In this document: positions 17,560 through 26,206 of the stretch, in pieces
Layout: each line of letters opens with the position of its first letter
Numbering within the stretch: position 1 is the first letter of the stretch
Assembly (NCBI RefSeq): GCF_900102315.1
Contig: NZ_FNBL01000008.1
Coordinates: 124,001-188,000, forward strand
DNA: 64,000 bases
Source of the DNA: Celeribacter baekdonensis
GTDB lineage: Bacteria; Pseudomonadota; Alphaproteobacteria; Rhodobacterales; Rhodobacteraceae
Reading direction: 5' to 3'
The notes under the pieces: generated by a model
Databases searched by the model: none
Told to the model about the DNA's origin: nothing
Seen by the model: only the letters and a program-made list of their open reading frames with translations
Position numbers and translations under genes: made by a program

Positions 17560-18581
17560 CAGGCGGCTCCGTGAAATTGGCGCAAGGCTTGCGGGGCAAA
17601 GTGGATATCGTAGCGCTGACCTTCGACAAGATCGGGCAAGCGGGGTTGGCTCAGGTGATCAATGACCTGCAAAAGCGTGCCGTCATCCGCGCGAAAAAAG
17701 GACAGCGCGGTCGGCCCGTTGAATTCTCCAGTCAGATATTTCGCGCCCAAAGCGGGACGCCCTTGCGGTGCGGCGCCTTCCGCGCTCACATCCATCTGGT
17801 CAAACCGCACAGCGATTGTGCCCGAAGAGAAATCACCGCGACACAGCCCGGCCTCAAAGATGTTCCATGCATTGAGATGCCGCGCAGCCTCGGCATTTCC
17901 AGGTTGGTTGAAAAGCATATCGGGTGCGTCGGACTGCACAATGCGTCCATTCGCAAGAACCGCCACCTTGTCGCCCATGGTGAGAGCTTCTGTTTCGGAG
18001 CCGGTCACATGAAGAAAGCTTACGCCGAGACGTTCCCGGATTGCTTTCAACTCGTCGCACATCCGTGCTCGCAAGTTGGCGTCAAGCGCCCCAAGCGGTT
18101 CGTCAAGCAGAACAATCCGCGGTTCGCATACCAGCGTTCGGGCGAGCGCAACGCGCTGACGCTGCCCGCCGGAAATCGCACTGACCGCCCGGTGACCAAA
18201 GCCCGACAGCCCGACAAGCGCCATCATGTCTTCGGTCCGCTCTTTGATTTCGGACTCTTTGGTCAACGGCGCAGAGGCCCTATAGCGCAACCCGAACGCT
18301 ACGTTTTCGGCCACGGTCAGATGTGGAAAAAGAGCGAAGTTCTGGAACACAAACCCAATGTCGCGCAGATGAGAGGGCTGGCCGTCGATCCGTTCGCCAT
18401 CAATGGAAATCTCTCCCTGATCGGGTTCTTCGTACCCCGCGATCAGGCGCAAAAGAGTCGTCTTTCCCGAACCGGACGCGCCAAGCAGCGACATATATGT
18501 GTTTTCCGGGACGACAAAATCCACGCCACTCAAGGCGACAGTTTCGCCGTATCTGCGGCTTACTCGGCTTAGCGTCAGCAC
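17559..18581 (-). CDS. ABC transporter ATP-binding protein, PotA type (first gene of the operon)
   Basis: I chose the GTG at 18581, which gives 340 residues and follows an AGGGGAAA ribosome site. Upstream in-frame codons to 18704 read an AT-rich, Lys/Asn-rich tail that is really promoter sequence. Walker A is GASGSGKTT near 37, the signature ISGGQRQRVALA near 138, and Walker [14 protein letters not shown]. The C-terminal region is a TOBE-like domain. The gene opens the leftward operon and faces the GntR-type regulator across an AT-rich gap. Confidence 0.93.
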   Translation of the reverse strand: MLTLSRVSRRYGETVALSGVDFVVPENTYMSLLGASGSGKTTLLRLIAGYEEPDQGEISIDGERIDGQPSHLRDIGFVFQNFALFPHLTVAENVAFGLRYRASAPLTKESEIKERTEDMMALVGLSGFGHRAVSAISGGQRQRVALARTLVCEPRIVLLDEPLGALDANLRARMCDELKAIRERLGVSFLHVTGSETEALTMGDKVAVLANGRIVQSDAPDMLFNQPGNAEAARHLNAWNIFEAGLCRGDFSSGTIAVRFDQMDVSAEGAAPQGRPALGAKYLTGEFNGPTALSFFRADDGTLLQVIDHLSQPRLPDLVEGQRYDIHFAPQALRQFHGAA

Positions 18582-18599
18582 TGATTTTCCCCTGTTTCG

Positions 18600-18783
18600 A
18601 TATTTTTGATTTTGTTGATACAAACATCGATTCTTGTATTTCGTAAAGTAAATAAATGATCTTTGTATTCTAAAAATCGTTTTGTTAAAGTGAGGTGAGC
18701 GCAAGGGAATGCATTATTATTGTACTATTAAAGGCTTAAGCCGCATTTGCTTAAAGTTATGGCGCTCTGTTATTTTTGATTTT
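18600..18783. promoter_or_regulatory. Candidate operators in the divergent operon/GntR promoter region
   Basis: The gap is strikingly AT-rich. It holds an inverted repeat ATACAA-N10-TTGTAT at 18618-18639, a further TTGTAT half-site at 18663-18668, and a 13-base direct repeat TATTTTTGATTTT at 18601-18613 and 18771-18783. TTGTAT/ATACAA half-sites resemble known GntR-family operators. The most likely binder is the adjacent double-winged-helix regulator. Confidence 0.45.
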
Positions 18784-18859
18784 TGCGCACAAAAATAATT
18801 TGCTTTTATCAATTCCTCCCACCTCTTATTGTCAGGGAAGGAAACCAGACGAGGCAGAA

Positions 18860-19864
18860 ATGGCCATTTCAGAAGACCCCGCGCCCACCACTGAAGATAA
18901 CGACAAGCGGGCACCTCTTTTCGAGGTTGCCGCGGAATTCATTCGCCACAACATCGCGCTCGACCACCTCTGCCCTGGCCTGGTTTTGCAAGAAAGCGCC
19001 CTGGCCGAGCGACTAGACATGTCGCGTGCCACGGTCAAAAGAGCGCTTGAAATCATCGAAGCCGAAGGGGCAATCCAAAGGTTCTCTGGGCGTGGTTTTG
19101 TGGTGGCCGGCAGAGACCTCACGCCAAAACGCGTCGACCTTCGCCAAATCGAACTGGATCACAGCACGCTGTCCGAAAGCGTTGGAAAGCCCAGTTGGCT
19201 CCGAATTTACGATGACGTCGCCTATCACGTGACACGGTGTCCTGTGTTTGGACGTTACCGCATTTTCGAGGCGCAGATGGCGGAAGAGTATAACGTCTCC
19301 CGCACAATCATCCGCGATGTTCTTGGACGCCTTCAGGAGCGTGGCTTGGTCCAAAAGAGCCGCACCTCCCGCTGGGTCGTAGAGCCCCTTACATCTAAGA
19401 AAATAAAGGACAAATTCGAACTACGAAGCATCCTTGAAGTGGCAGCACTCAAATCAGCAAAGCTTCCAACCGAAAAACTTCGATCCCTTGCAGAAGAAAT
19501 CCGCACATTCTCGACACAGTCGACGCTGACTCCGGCTCAGTGGTTTTCTCTTGATCAGCGCTTTTTTGAAATGGTTATTCTAACGACGTCGAACGCGGAT
19601 CTTTCCGCATTTGCTTCGAGCAACCGCATCGAATTAGAGGCCTGCCAGTCGGCGCTCTTTGCCCTGGGTCTCCCGCCGGACACGCAATCGAGTCTGGAAC
19701 TCGGACAAGTGATTGAACTCTCCCTTTCGGGCTCCATAACCGCCGCCGCAAGCATGCTTGCGATGCATCTCGAAAAGGCGCGCGACCGCACCATTGCACA
19801 GCTCAAAATCACCGCCATCATCCCTCCCCCCCTCGACTTCCCCCCCTACCTCCAATTCACCTGA
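18860..19864 (+). CDS. GntR/FadR-type regulator with two winged-helix domains
   Basis: The ATG at 18860 follows a GAGG site five bases upstream and gives 334 residues; a longer frame from 18776 runs through promoter sequence. Two DNA-binding winged helices can be seen. The first is at about 20-85, with a recognition helix in AERLDMSRATVKRALEII. The second is at about 110-180, with AEEYNVSRTIIRDVLGRL. The C-terminal 140 residues look like an all-helical FCD-type ligand domain. Most family members have a single winged helix, so the duplication is unusual. It is divergent from the ABC operon and probably controls it in response to the imported compound. The last residues are Pro-rich and end at an IS remnant, so the natural C-terminus may have been replaced. 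Confidence 0.85.
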   Translation: MAISEDPAPTTEDNDKRAPLFEVAAEFIRHNIALDHLCPGLVLQESALAERLDMSRATVKRALEIIEAEGAIQRFSGRGFVVAGRDLTPKRVDLRQIELDHSTLSESVGKPSWLRIYDDVAYHVTRCPVFGRYRIFEAQMAEEYNVSRTIIRDVLGRLQERGLVQKSRTSRWVVEPLTSKKIKDKFELRSILEVAALKSAKLPTEKLRSLAEEIRTFSTQSTLTPAQWFSLDQRFFEMVILTTSNADLSAFASSNRIELEACQSALFALGLPPDTQSSLELGQVIELSLSGSITAAASMLAMHLEKARDRTIAQLKITAIIPPPLDFPPYLQFT

Positions 19865-19865
19865 A

Positions 19866-20041
19866 TCGGTCCCCACGGCAATCGGCGGCGCAGCATACCC
19901 TGAACATCGGCCTGACTGCCGAGCGGCTTCGCCAGAATCCGCATATCCATGCCCGGCAGCTTGCGCCACTGACACGTCCCGTTCTGTCACCAGCTTCACA
20001 GCCTCAAACTTGAACTCCTTCGTGAACTTCCGTCTTACCAT
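19866..20041 (-). pseudogene. IS3-family orfA remnant
   Basis: The N-terminal reading KFTKEFKFEAVKLVTERD, followed by VSVAQAA, is the typical start of an IS3-family OrfA helix-turn-helix protein. After about 27 residues the similarity stops and the frame continues in unrelated sequence, so only the first quarter of the gene is left. Its broken end sits right at the stop codon of the GntR regulator. Confidence 0.65.
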
Positions 20042-20161
20042 GTCCGATCTCCGATTCCTTGGTCACGATCTTATCTTCGTGTCCACGAAACCGGCAGCAG
20101 CTCAGAAAACTCTTTCCGTCTTAGAACCGAACGATTTGCAACGCCTTCTATAAGGGCAGGA

Positions 20162-20257
20162 TAACCGCTTCTGTGCACCATCTCAAAATTCGTCTACGTC
20201 CGGGCTGACGGTATTTACTTCAAACTGCGCATGGCTGAGGAAAACAATGCATTCTAA
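20162..20257 (+). pseudogene. IS256-family transposase fragment
   Basis: One frame reads FVYVRADGIYFKLRMAEENN and then meets a TAA. This corresponds to the catalytic-domain segment of mutator/IS256 transposases (pattern VYVxADGVYxxxR). No flanking transposase sequence or terminal repeat was found; it is a short scrap next to the IS3 remnant. Confidence 0.6.
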
Positions 20258-21006
20258 TGCTCATTGGAGCGGATGAATGGGACTGTTCCAGTCCGCCCCA
20301 ATGCCGCGCTGATTTTATGCGCCGCTTCCAATGTGATGTTTCGAAACGCGCGAGGTTGTGTGTCAAACCGCTCCGCAGGGACGCTTTGACTGATCACGCC
20401 AACCGGCAAATTGGCATGATTTCGGATCAACGCCGCCGAGCAACTCACGCCGTCTTCGTGATGAATGGGGCCGGCGCAATACCCGTCAGCCTGGATGCGG
20501 GTCAGGTCTTCGCGGGCCGCCCGCCTCACCACCGTGGGCAAAGCCTCAAGATAGGTCTCGCGTTGATGTTGCAAAAAAGTAGAGAGGTGCAGCAAGCCGG
20601 GAGGCGCATCGTGCAAGGCGGTGGCCGGGCTCAAAACCGAGGTCGTGACCCGGACGTTGCGCTTTCCCTCGACGGCGGTGAGCACCAACAAGCGATCCTT
20701 GTCATGGCGCGTTAAATGCACCGTCTCGCCATATTCGTCCTGAAGCGCATCAAGCACAGGTCGCGACACGCGAATAAGCGCCGAATTGTCCTCCAGCACA
20801 CGGTGCAGCGACGAGATCAACGGCCCCAACCGATACCGCCCGCGATCAATTTTTTGCAGCATGCCAATATCAACAAGGCCGCTGACCAGATCATGGGTGC
20901 CACTGGTCGAATTGCCCGTTGCACGCGCGAGGTCCGAGAGGCTGTGTTCGGGCGAGGAATGGGTGAATTGGCGGAGAAGAGTTCCGATTTTTCGAATGGT
21001 TTTCAT
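20254..21006 (-). CDS. IclR-family transcriptional regulator
   Basis: The protein has 250 residues. An N-terminal winged helix covers about 5-65, with SLSDLARATGNSTSGTHDLV as the helix-turn-helix and GRYRLGP as the wing. The C-terminal effector domain holds the usual DxxDRLLVL-like and VGVISQSVPA strands. It is transcribed away from the flavin monooxygenase operon, with two inverted repeats between them, and is most likely its regulator, responding to an aromatic acid. The 3' end runs into the IS256 scrap (overlap of four bases). Confidence 0.9.
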   Translation of the reverse strand: MKTIRKIGTLLRQFTHSSPEHSLSDLARATGNSTSGTHDLVSGLVDIGMLQKIDRGRYRLGPLISSLHRVLEDNSALIRVSRPVLDALQDEYGETVHLTRHDKDRLLVLTAVEGKRNVRVTTSVLSPATALHDAPPGLLHLSTFLQHQRETYLEALPTVVRRAAREDLTRIQADGYCAGPIHHEDGVSCSAALIRNHANLPVGVISQSVPAERFDTQPRAFRNITLEAAHKISAALGRTGTVPFIRSNEH

Positions 21007-21026
21007 GGCGCACCTCCGATCAAATC

Positions 21027-21069
21027 TTTCCGGTAATGGCGGAAAAAGTCGAGGTATCTCTACATACCT
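21027..21069. promoter_or_regulatory. Candidate IclR operators
   Basis: Two inverted repeats stand side by side: TTTCCG-N7-CGGAAA at 21027-21045 and AGGTAT-N6-ATACCT at 21052-21069. The first resembles the TGGAAA/TTTCCA pattern bound by several IclR proteins. They sit between the IclR gene and hpaB, as expected for control of both. Confidence 0.5.
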
Positions 21070-21144
21070 TTCGATAAATATTATCTCATGGCAGTCTCAA
21101 ATTTCCAAAAGCGCGACACGCGTATGTGGGAAAGGGAGGACGAC

Positions 21145-22698
21145 ATGAAAGACCAGGCAACCAGCAAAACAGCGCCCTACACTGGCGCGGAATACCTTGA
21201 TAGCCTTCAGGATGATCGGTGTGTTTATATTCACGGCGAACGTGTGAAGGATGTCACGAAACATCCCGCATTTCGCAATTCGGCGCGCATGGTGGCGCGC
21301 TGGTATGATAAATTGCATGCAGAAAAGGACACATTGGGACGGCCCACGGACACCGGGTCGGGAGGATGGACGCATCCGTTTTTCAAAGGCACAAAAACCG
21401 TCGAAGATCTCGTCGCAAGCCGGGATGCCATTGCCGGGACCCAACGTGTGGCCAACGGCTGGATGGGGCGAGCGCCCGATTACAAGGCGTCGTTTTTGGG
21501 CACTTTGGGGGCCAACAGTGCCTTTTACGGCGAATACGCCCCCAATGCGAAGCTGTGGTACAACCGGACCCAAGAGCGTCTGGATTACTGGAACCACGCC
21601 ATCGTCAACCCACCGATCGACCGTCACTTGCCGATTGAGGAAACCGGCAATGTGTTCATGCAGGTTGAAAAGGAAACCGATGCGGGGTTGATCGTCTCAG
21701 GGGCCAAAGTGGTCGCCACCGGCTCGGCCCTGACGCATTACAATTTCATCGCGCATTATGGCATTCCGATCAAAGAAAAGAAATTCGCGCTGATCTTCAC
21801 CGCACCGATGGGCGCTGAAGGCGTCAAACTGATCTCGCGCGCCAGCTACGAGTTGAACGCAGCCGTTATGGGCACACCGTTTGACTATCCCCTGTCCTCT
21901 CGGCTGGATGAAAACGACTCCATTCTGGTGTTCGACAAGGTTTTGGTGCCGTGGGAAAACGTCTTCATTTACGGCGATGTGGAAAAGATCAACGCATTCT
22001 TCCCGGCATCGGGATTTGTGCCACGCTTTACCCTGCACGGGGTCACGCGCCTCGCGGTCAAACTCGACTTTCTGTCCGGTCTGTTTTCCAAAGCGTTGGA
22101 GGCCACGGGCGCGGGCGGCTTTCGCGGACCGCAAACTGCGGTGGGCGAGGTTATCGCATGGCGCAACCTGTTTTGGGGCCTGTCTGATGCGATGGTCAAA
22201 AGCCCGGTGCCGTGGGAGGGCACGGAGGGGTACAACCTGCCCAATGTCAACTATGGTCTGGCCTACCGCGTCTTTGCGCCCATGGCGTATGGACGGATCA
22301 AAGAGCTGATCGAACGCCACGTGGCCTCTGGTTTGATCTATCTGCCGTCCTCCTCGCTTGATTTTGAGTCAGAGGAAATCCGCCCCTATTTGGACCGCTT
22401 TGTGCGCGGCTCCAACGGGATGGTGGCGATTGACCGGGTCAAACTTCTCAAACTGTTGTGGGACGCTTTGGGGTCCGAATTTGGCGGGCGGCATGAGCTT
22501 TATGAAAGCAACTATGCCGGCAATTACGAAAATATCCGCATCGAAACCATGCTGACCGCGCAGGCGACCGGCGAATTCGAGATGATGCAAAATCTCGTCG
22601 AACAATACATGGCGGAATATGATCTCAGCGGTTGGACCGTGCCCGACATGATCAACCCATGGGATGTCAACCGTCTTGGCGGCGGCTTTCAAGGGTAA
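21145..22698 (+). CDS. hpaB: HpaB-type FADH2-dependent aromatic hydroxylase, large component
   Basis: I chose the ATG at 21145 because it follows GGGAGG by a short gap; the product has 517 residues, the usual HpaB length. The sequence follows 4-hydroxyphenylacetate 3-monooxygenase throughout: [14 protein letters not shown] at the start, [15 protein letters not shown] near 210, and [17 protein letters not shown] near 270-286. The enzyme uses reduced FAD supplied by a separate reductase to ortho-hydroxylate a phenol. The flavin reductase is encoded two genes downstream. Substrates in this family also include other phenols, so 4-hydroxyphenylacetate is the default, not proven. No homoprotocatechuate degradation genes are in the window. 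Confidence 0.88.
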   Translation: MKDQATSKTAPYTGAEYLDSLQDDRCVYIHGERVKDVTKHPAFRNSARMVARWYDKLHAEKDTLGRPTDTGSGGWTHPFFKGTKTVEDLVASRDAIAGTQRVANGWMGRAPDYKASFLGTLGANSAFYGEYAPNAKLWYNRTQERLDYWNHAIVNPPIDRHLPIEETGNVFMQVEKETDAGLIVSGAKVVATGSALTHYNFIAHYGIPIKEKKFALIFTAPMGAEGVKLISRASYELNAAVMGTPFDYPLSSRLDENDSILVFDKVLVPWENVFIYGDVEKINAFFPASGFVPRFTLHGVTRLAVKLDFLSGLFSKALEATGAGGFRGPQTAVGEVIAWRNLFWGLSDAMVKSPVPWEGTEGYNLPNVNYGLAYRVFAPMAYGRIKELIERHVASGLIYLPSSSLDFESEEIRPYLDRFVRGSNGMVAIDRVKLLKLLWDALGSEFGGRHELYESNYAGNYENIRIETMLTAQATGEFEMMQNLVEQYMAEYDLSGWTVPDMINPWDVNRLGGGFQG

Positions 22699-22704
22699 AA
22701 ATCC

Positions 22705-22731
22705 GGGTGGCCCGCCTGTGTTGGGCCACCC
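22705..22731 (+). other. Intercistronic stem-loop between hpaB and the FAD synthetase gene
   Basis: Perfect 9-base arms GGGTGGCCC and GGGCCACCC around a 9-base loop. No long T-run follows, so it probably causes partial termination or stabilises the hpaB message, setting hydroxylase above the downstream genes. Confidence 0.6.
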
Positions 22732-22750
22732 TTCAAAACGGGAGGATGAA

Positions 22751-23374
22751 ATGGGATTGAACTTCAGTGGATCTCACACCCAAATTGTCGGGGATCGTCA
22801 GATACAGCTCGACGCCAGCATCGTCACAATCGGGGCCTTTGATGGTGTGCATCGCGGCCATCAAACTCTGATCCGACGTGCCGTGGCCGAGGCCCGAAGC
22901 ACAGGCGTGGCCTGCGTGGTCTGGACCTTTGATCCCGCGCCGAAAGTGTTTTTTGGCCGCGCTGCGCCGCTCTCCACTTTGACGGATAAAATCGCCAGAC
23001 TGGCCCGGCTTGGCCCGGACTATATCGTTGTGGCCTGCTTCAACAAAACCTACTGCACCCGTTCGCCAGAAGACTTCATCACTGATCTGTCGCGCCTGTC
23101 ACCTCTGACGGTTCATGTTGGGGACGATTTCCGATTTGGCTGTCGACAAGCGGGGGATGTGACCCTGTTGGGACAGCATTTCAACGTCGCTTTGGCGGAC
23201 CCGGTTTTATGCGACGGCGGCCAAGTCGTCTCCTCAACCCGCATCCGGGGATTGCGCGCAGACGGTCACCTGGCTCAGGCCAAAGACCTGCAGGGCGCGC
23301 TTGGATTTGACGCCTTGCTCGCCGGTCGGCTGATGGCGGATGACACAAGATTTAAAGAAGAAACCCATGTCTAA
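22751..23374 (+). CDS. Stand-alone FAD synthetase domain (RibF N-terminal half)
   Basis: The 207-residue product starts at an ATG after GGGAGG. It has the nucleotidyltransferase motifs of bifunctional RibF: TIGAFDGVHRGHQ near 25-37, VWTFDPAPKVFFG near 59, VGDDFRFGCRQAGD near 125, and the late SSTRIRGLRADG near 163. The riboflavin kinase half, about 120-130 residues that normally follow, is absent. It should adenylate FMN to FAD. Between an FADH2-dependent hydroxylase and its flavin reductase, it would give a local supply of FAD. Its stop overlaps the reductase start by eight bases. Confidence 0.88.
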   Translation: MGLNFSGSHTQIVGDRQIQLDASIVTIGAFDGVHRGHQTLIRRAVAEARSTGVACVVWTFDPAPKVFFGRAAPLSTLTDKIARLARLGPDYIVVACFNKTYCTRSPEDFITDLSRLSPLTVHVGDDFRFGCRQAGDVTLLGQHFNVALADPVLCDGGQVVSSTRIRGLRADGHLAQAKDLQGALGFDALLAGRLMADDTRFKEETHV

Positions 23375-23858
23375 GACAGCCCTTACAATCGACCCCCGCG
23401 CGCTGCGCAACGCCTGCGGCAGTTTTGCCACCGGCGTGACGGTCATCAGCACAACGACGCCTGAGGGTGATCACGGCATGACGGCAAACGCCTTTATGTC
23501 CGTGTCATTGGACCCGCCGCTTGTGTCGATCTCTCTCGATAAAAACGCCAAAATGCTTGAGAAAGTGCGCGCCTCTCGCCGCTACGCGATCAACATCCTG
23601 TCCAATGAGATGGAGGGGGTCGCGCTGCATTTCGCCGGACGTCACAATCCCGATATGGCAAAGGTGTTCAGCCCGTGCAACGGGTTGCCCGTCCTGTCAG
23701 GTGTTGCGGCCTTTTTCCTGACCGATGTTGTTCAGGAAATCGAGGCCGGTGATCACGTTATCCTGATTGGCAAAGTGACCCATTTCGAACAGGACAGCGC
23801 GGCCAAGCCGTTGTTGTTTTGGGGTGGAAAATTTTCTCAGATGATGCCCGTGCTCTGA
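23367..23858 (+). CDS. hpaC: HpaC-type flavin reductase, small component
   Basis: The 163-residue protein starts at the ATG at 23367, inside the end of the FAD synthetase gene, after AAAGAAG. RNACGSFATGVTVIST near residues 9-25 and MTANAFMSVSLDPPLVSISL near 36-55 are typical of the flavin reductase-like split-barrel domain. It reduces FAD or FMN with NAD(P)H and hands it to the HpaB hydroxylase. Operon order and translational overlap support this pairing. Confidence 0.9.
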   Translation: MSKTALTIDPRALRNACGSFATGVTVISTTTPEGDHGMTANAFMSVSLDPPLVSISLDKNAKMLEKVRASRRYAINILSNEMEGVALHFAGRHNPDMAKVFSPCNGLPVLSGVAAFFLTDVVQEIEAGDHVILIGKVTHFEQDSAAKPLLFWGGKFSQMMPVL

Positions 23859-24550
23859 TCTTTGTTCCGCCCTGAGGGGGGGGCAGCACGGCACCTGTGG
23901 AAATTCGAAATTTCTTACGAAAAATCAGCCTGTGATGGATAAAGTGTATGCGCTTTGATCCGATGAGGGGTCTCCGTCAAAAATACATTCGCGCCATCCG
24001 CTGCACCGGTCCAGCGACGAAAACTATCCGCAAGATCCATATTTGTAAGCTCAAGTTTTCCAGACGCTTTTGCATGCGCCCGAGACTCTCGTGGTGAGAA
24101 CAGGTTCCGAGTTTTCAAGGCCATTTACCCTATGCGGAGTTTTTCACCGAAACGGGCGGTTTGCGGGCATCCTCCGCAAGTCGAAATCTCATGGAGAGAT
24201 CAGGTGACTCTGCCATTCAGGCGATCCTCAAAGTTGGGTTTTCTCGGCACCGCTGCAGGACAGATTCATGTCCTTGGTGCTTGATGCTGCATCGCGGACA
24301 ATTGTTGGCCTATCCCAATCCGAACGGCTGAAAGTCTTGCAAAAATCACCGTAATCCCTTACGCAAGCCGCATGTTCATGGAGATTTTATGACCCGATAA
24401 TGCGGGGAGGCAAAGCGCCCTCCCGAAGCACAGCTAACCAAATCCAACGCCGCCGCGTGACTTCTGCGGGCGAATAGCTTTGTGCAATCTGGTCATTCTA
24501 AATTTATGGCACGGGCTTGGCCCGTCCTTCGAACATGAAAGATCCCAAAA
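23859..24550. other. Long intergenic gap between hpaC and rsgA
   Basis: About 690 bases with no convincing gene. A G-run hairpin-like stretch follows hpaC (23868-23890). A 69-codon leftward frame at 23915-24124 starts with ATG but has no clear ribosome site or known motif; it could be real but I cannot support it. A GGGGAGG/CCCTCCC stem-loop lies near 24403-24425. The rest may be decayed sequence. Confidence 0.4.
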
Positions 24551-25627
24551 ATGATACGGGACTATTCCGATTTCTTGCCGCCTTCGGGTTCGAGCAAGAT
24601 CCCTGAACGCGAGCCTTCTCCTATGGAAAGACTTGGCTGGAACCCTTTCTTCAGCCAACAAACCGATCTTGACGCGGCTGCTGATGCACCACCGGTTCGC
24701 GTGGTTGAAGTCCACAGAACCGGCCTGCGGGTGCTGGGTGAAAATCTTGATACCCTCATCCCGCCGGTGCCAAATGCGACAGTCGGTGACTGGTTGATCT
24801 ATAATCCGCAAAGGCCGTCCAATAGTAAGGTGTTGGAACGCAAGAGTGTTTTTGAGCGTCGTGCGCCGGGCTCAGACCGCAAACGGCAACTGATTGCTGC
24901 CAATGTGGATACGGTCTTTATCGTCTCGTCCTGCAACAAGGACTTCAACATCGCGCGGCTCGAACGCTATGTCGCCTTGGCGTTCGAGGCGCAGGTAACG
25001 CCTGTGATCTTGCTGACCAAGGCAGACCTTTGCGACGACCCGGACGCCTACGTTAAAGCGGCAAGCGCGATTTCAAACCGTGTTTTGGTCGAGGTGCTCA
25101 ATGCCTTGAGTGACGAACCAATCGCCAAGTTGGCTCCATGGCGCAAGCCGGGCCAAACGATTGCCTTTCTGGGGTCGTCTGGTGTCGGCAAATCGACACT
25201 GGTCAATGCTCTCTTTCGCGATGGTATGGCCGATACGGCTGCCATTCGCGAAGATGACAGCAAGGGCCGCCACACGACGACGCGGCGACAATTGCACTTT
25301 ACAGCCGAGGGCTGCGCGGTGCTGGACACGCCCGGCATGCGAGAGCTTCAACTCACCGATGTAGAGACCGGTATTGCAGATGTGTTTGCTGACATCGTTG
25401 CCTTGGCGCGCCAATGTCGTTTCAACGATTGCAGACATGGCACAGAACCCGGTTGCGCCATCCAAGGTGCATTGGCGCGCGGCGAGATTGATCCTGACCG
25501 ACGTGCGCGATGGAACAAACTGGTCGCGGAAGAACGCTTTAACGCGTCCACTTTGGCCGAACGTAAAACTGCCGACAAATCTCTTCATAAAATGATCAAC
25601 GCGATCCAGCAGAAAAACAGGAAATAA
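24551..25627 (+). CDS. rsgA: Ribosome small-subunit-dependent GTPase A
   Basis: The 358 residues show the circularly permuted GTPase order: G4 TKAD near 157, then G1 GSSGVGKST near 213, then G3 DTPGMRE near 260. An OB-fold occupies about 45-110. The zinc knuckle follows in CRFNDCRHGTEPGC (Cys-x4-Cys-x-His-x5-Cys) near 293-306. It acts late in 30S subunit maturation. Four bases separate it from a GNAT gene, so the two may be co-transcribed. Confidence 0.95.
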   Translation: MIRDYSDFLPPSGSSKIPEREPSPMERLGWNPFFSQQTDLDAAADAPPVRVVEVHRTGLRVLGENLDTLIPPVPNATVGDWLIYNPQRPSNSKVLERKSVFERRAPGSDRKRQLIAANVDTVFIVSSCNKDFNIARLERYVALAFEAQVTPVILLTKADLCDDPDAYVKAASAISNRVLVEVLNALSDEPIAKLAPWRKPGQTIAFLGSSGVGKSTLVNALFRDGMADTAAIREDDSKGRHTTTRRQLHFTAEGCAVLDTPGMRELQLTDVETGIADVFADIVALARQCRFNDCRHGTEPGCAIQGALARGEIDPDRRARWNKLVAEERFNASTLAERKTADKSLHKMINAIQQKNRK

Positions 25628-25631
25628 GACA

Positions 25632-26060
25632 ATGATACGTAGATATAAAGCGGACGATACCGATGCCTTGATCGCAATCTGGGATATGGCAGAACCACTC
25701 GCGCACCCTTTCCTGTCGGATGAAGTCAGAGATCAGGTGCGCAAAGATATGCGAAATATCTATCTGCCAAACGCCGAAAACTGGGTCTTGGAAAGCGAGG
25801 GCGCGCCGGTCGGTTTCATTGCGATGATCGGCACGGAAATTGGAGGCTTGTTCCTCGCCCCCTCTGAACAAGGCAAAGGCAGGGGGCGTCAAATGGTAGA
25901 CCATATCGTTGCCCTCAAAGGACCGCTGACCGTCGAGGTTTTCAAAGACAACAAAATCGGTCTGCCGTTCTACCAGCGATATGGCTTTGTTATAATCGGC
26001 GAAGGCGTTTTTGACGCCAGCGGCGACGAAACCTTCAAGATGGCAATGCCCGCTTCGTAA
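25632..26060 (+). CDS. GNAT-family N-acetyltransferase
   Basis: The 142-residue product contains the acetyl-CoA loop EQGKGRGRQMVDHI near 85-98 and ends with the YQRYGFVIIGEGVFD strand region typical of GNAT proteins. The N-terminus IRRYKADDTDALIAIWD is also usual. The acceptor is unknown. It follows rsgA closely and precedes a terminator. Confidence 0.88.
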   Translation: MIRRYKADDTDALIAIWDMAEPLAHPFLSDEVRDQVRKDMRNIYLPNAENWVLESEGAPVGFIAMIGTEIGGLFLAPSEQGKGRGRQMVDHIVALKGPLTVEVFKDNKIGLPFYQRYGFVIIGEGVFDASGDETFKMAMPAS

Positions 26061-26067
26061 AATGACC

Positions 26068-26094
26068 GGGAGGCGTTGATTATCAGCGCCTCCC
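26068..26094 (+). terminator. Stem-loop after the GNAT gene
   Basis: GGGAGGCG and CGCCTCCC arms with an 11-base loop. A long T-run is missing, so termination efficiency is uncertain. Confidence 0.55.
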
Positions 26095-26206
26095 ATCAAC
26101 GGTGCTCGCCGCAAGGAGACCTGAACTGTTGTTGACCCGACGTGATGAGTCAAAAAAACTGCGGTATAGCAACGATCAGGTTATTGTTTGGCCAGAAGGA
26201 AGACCA

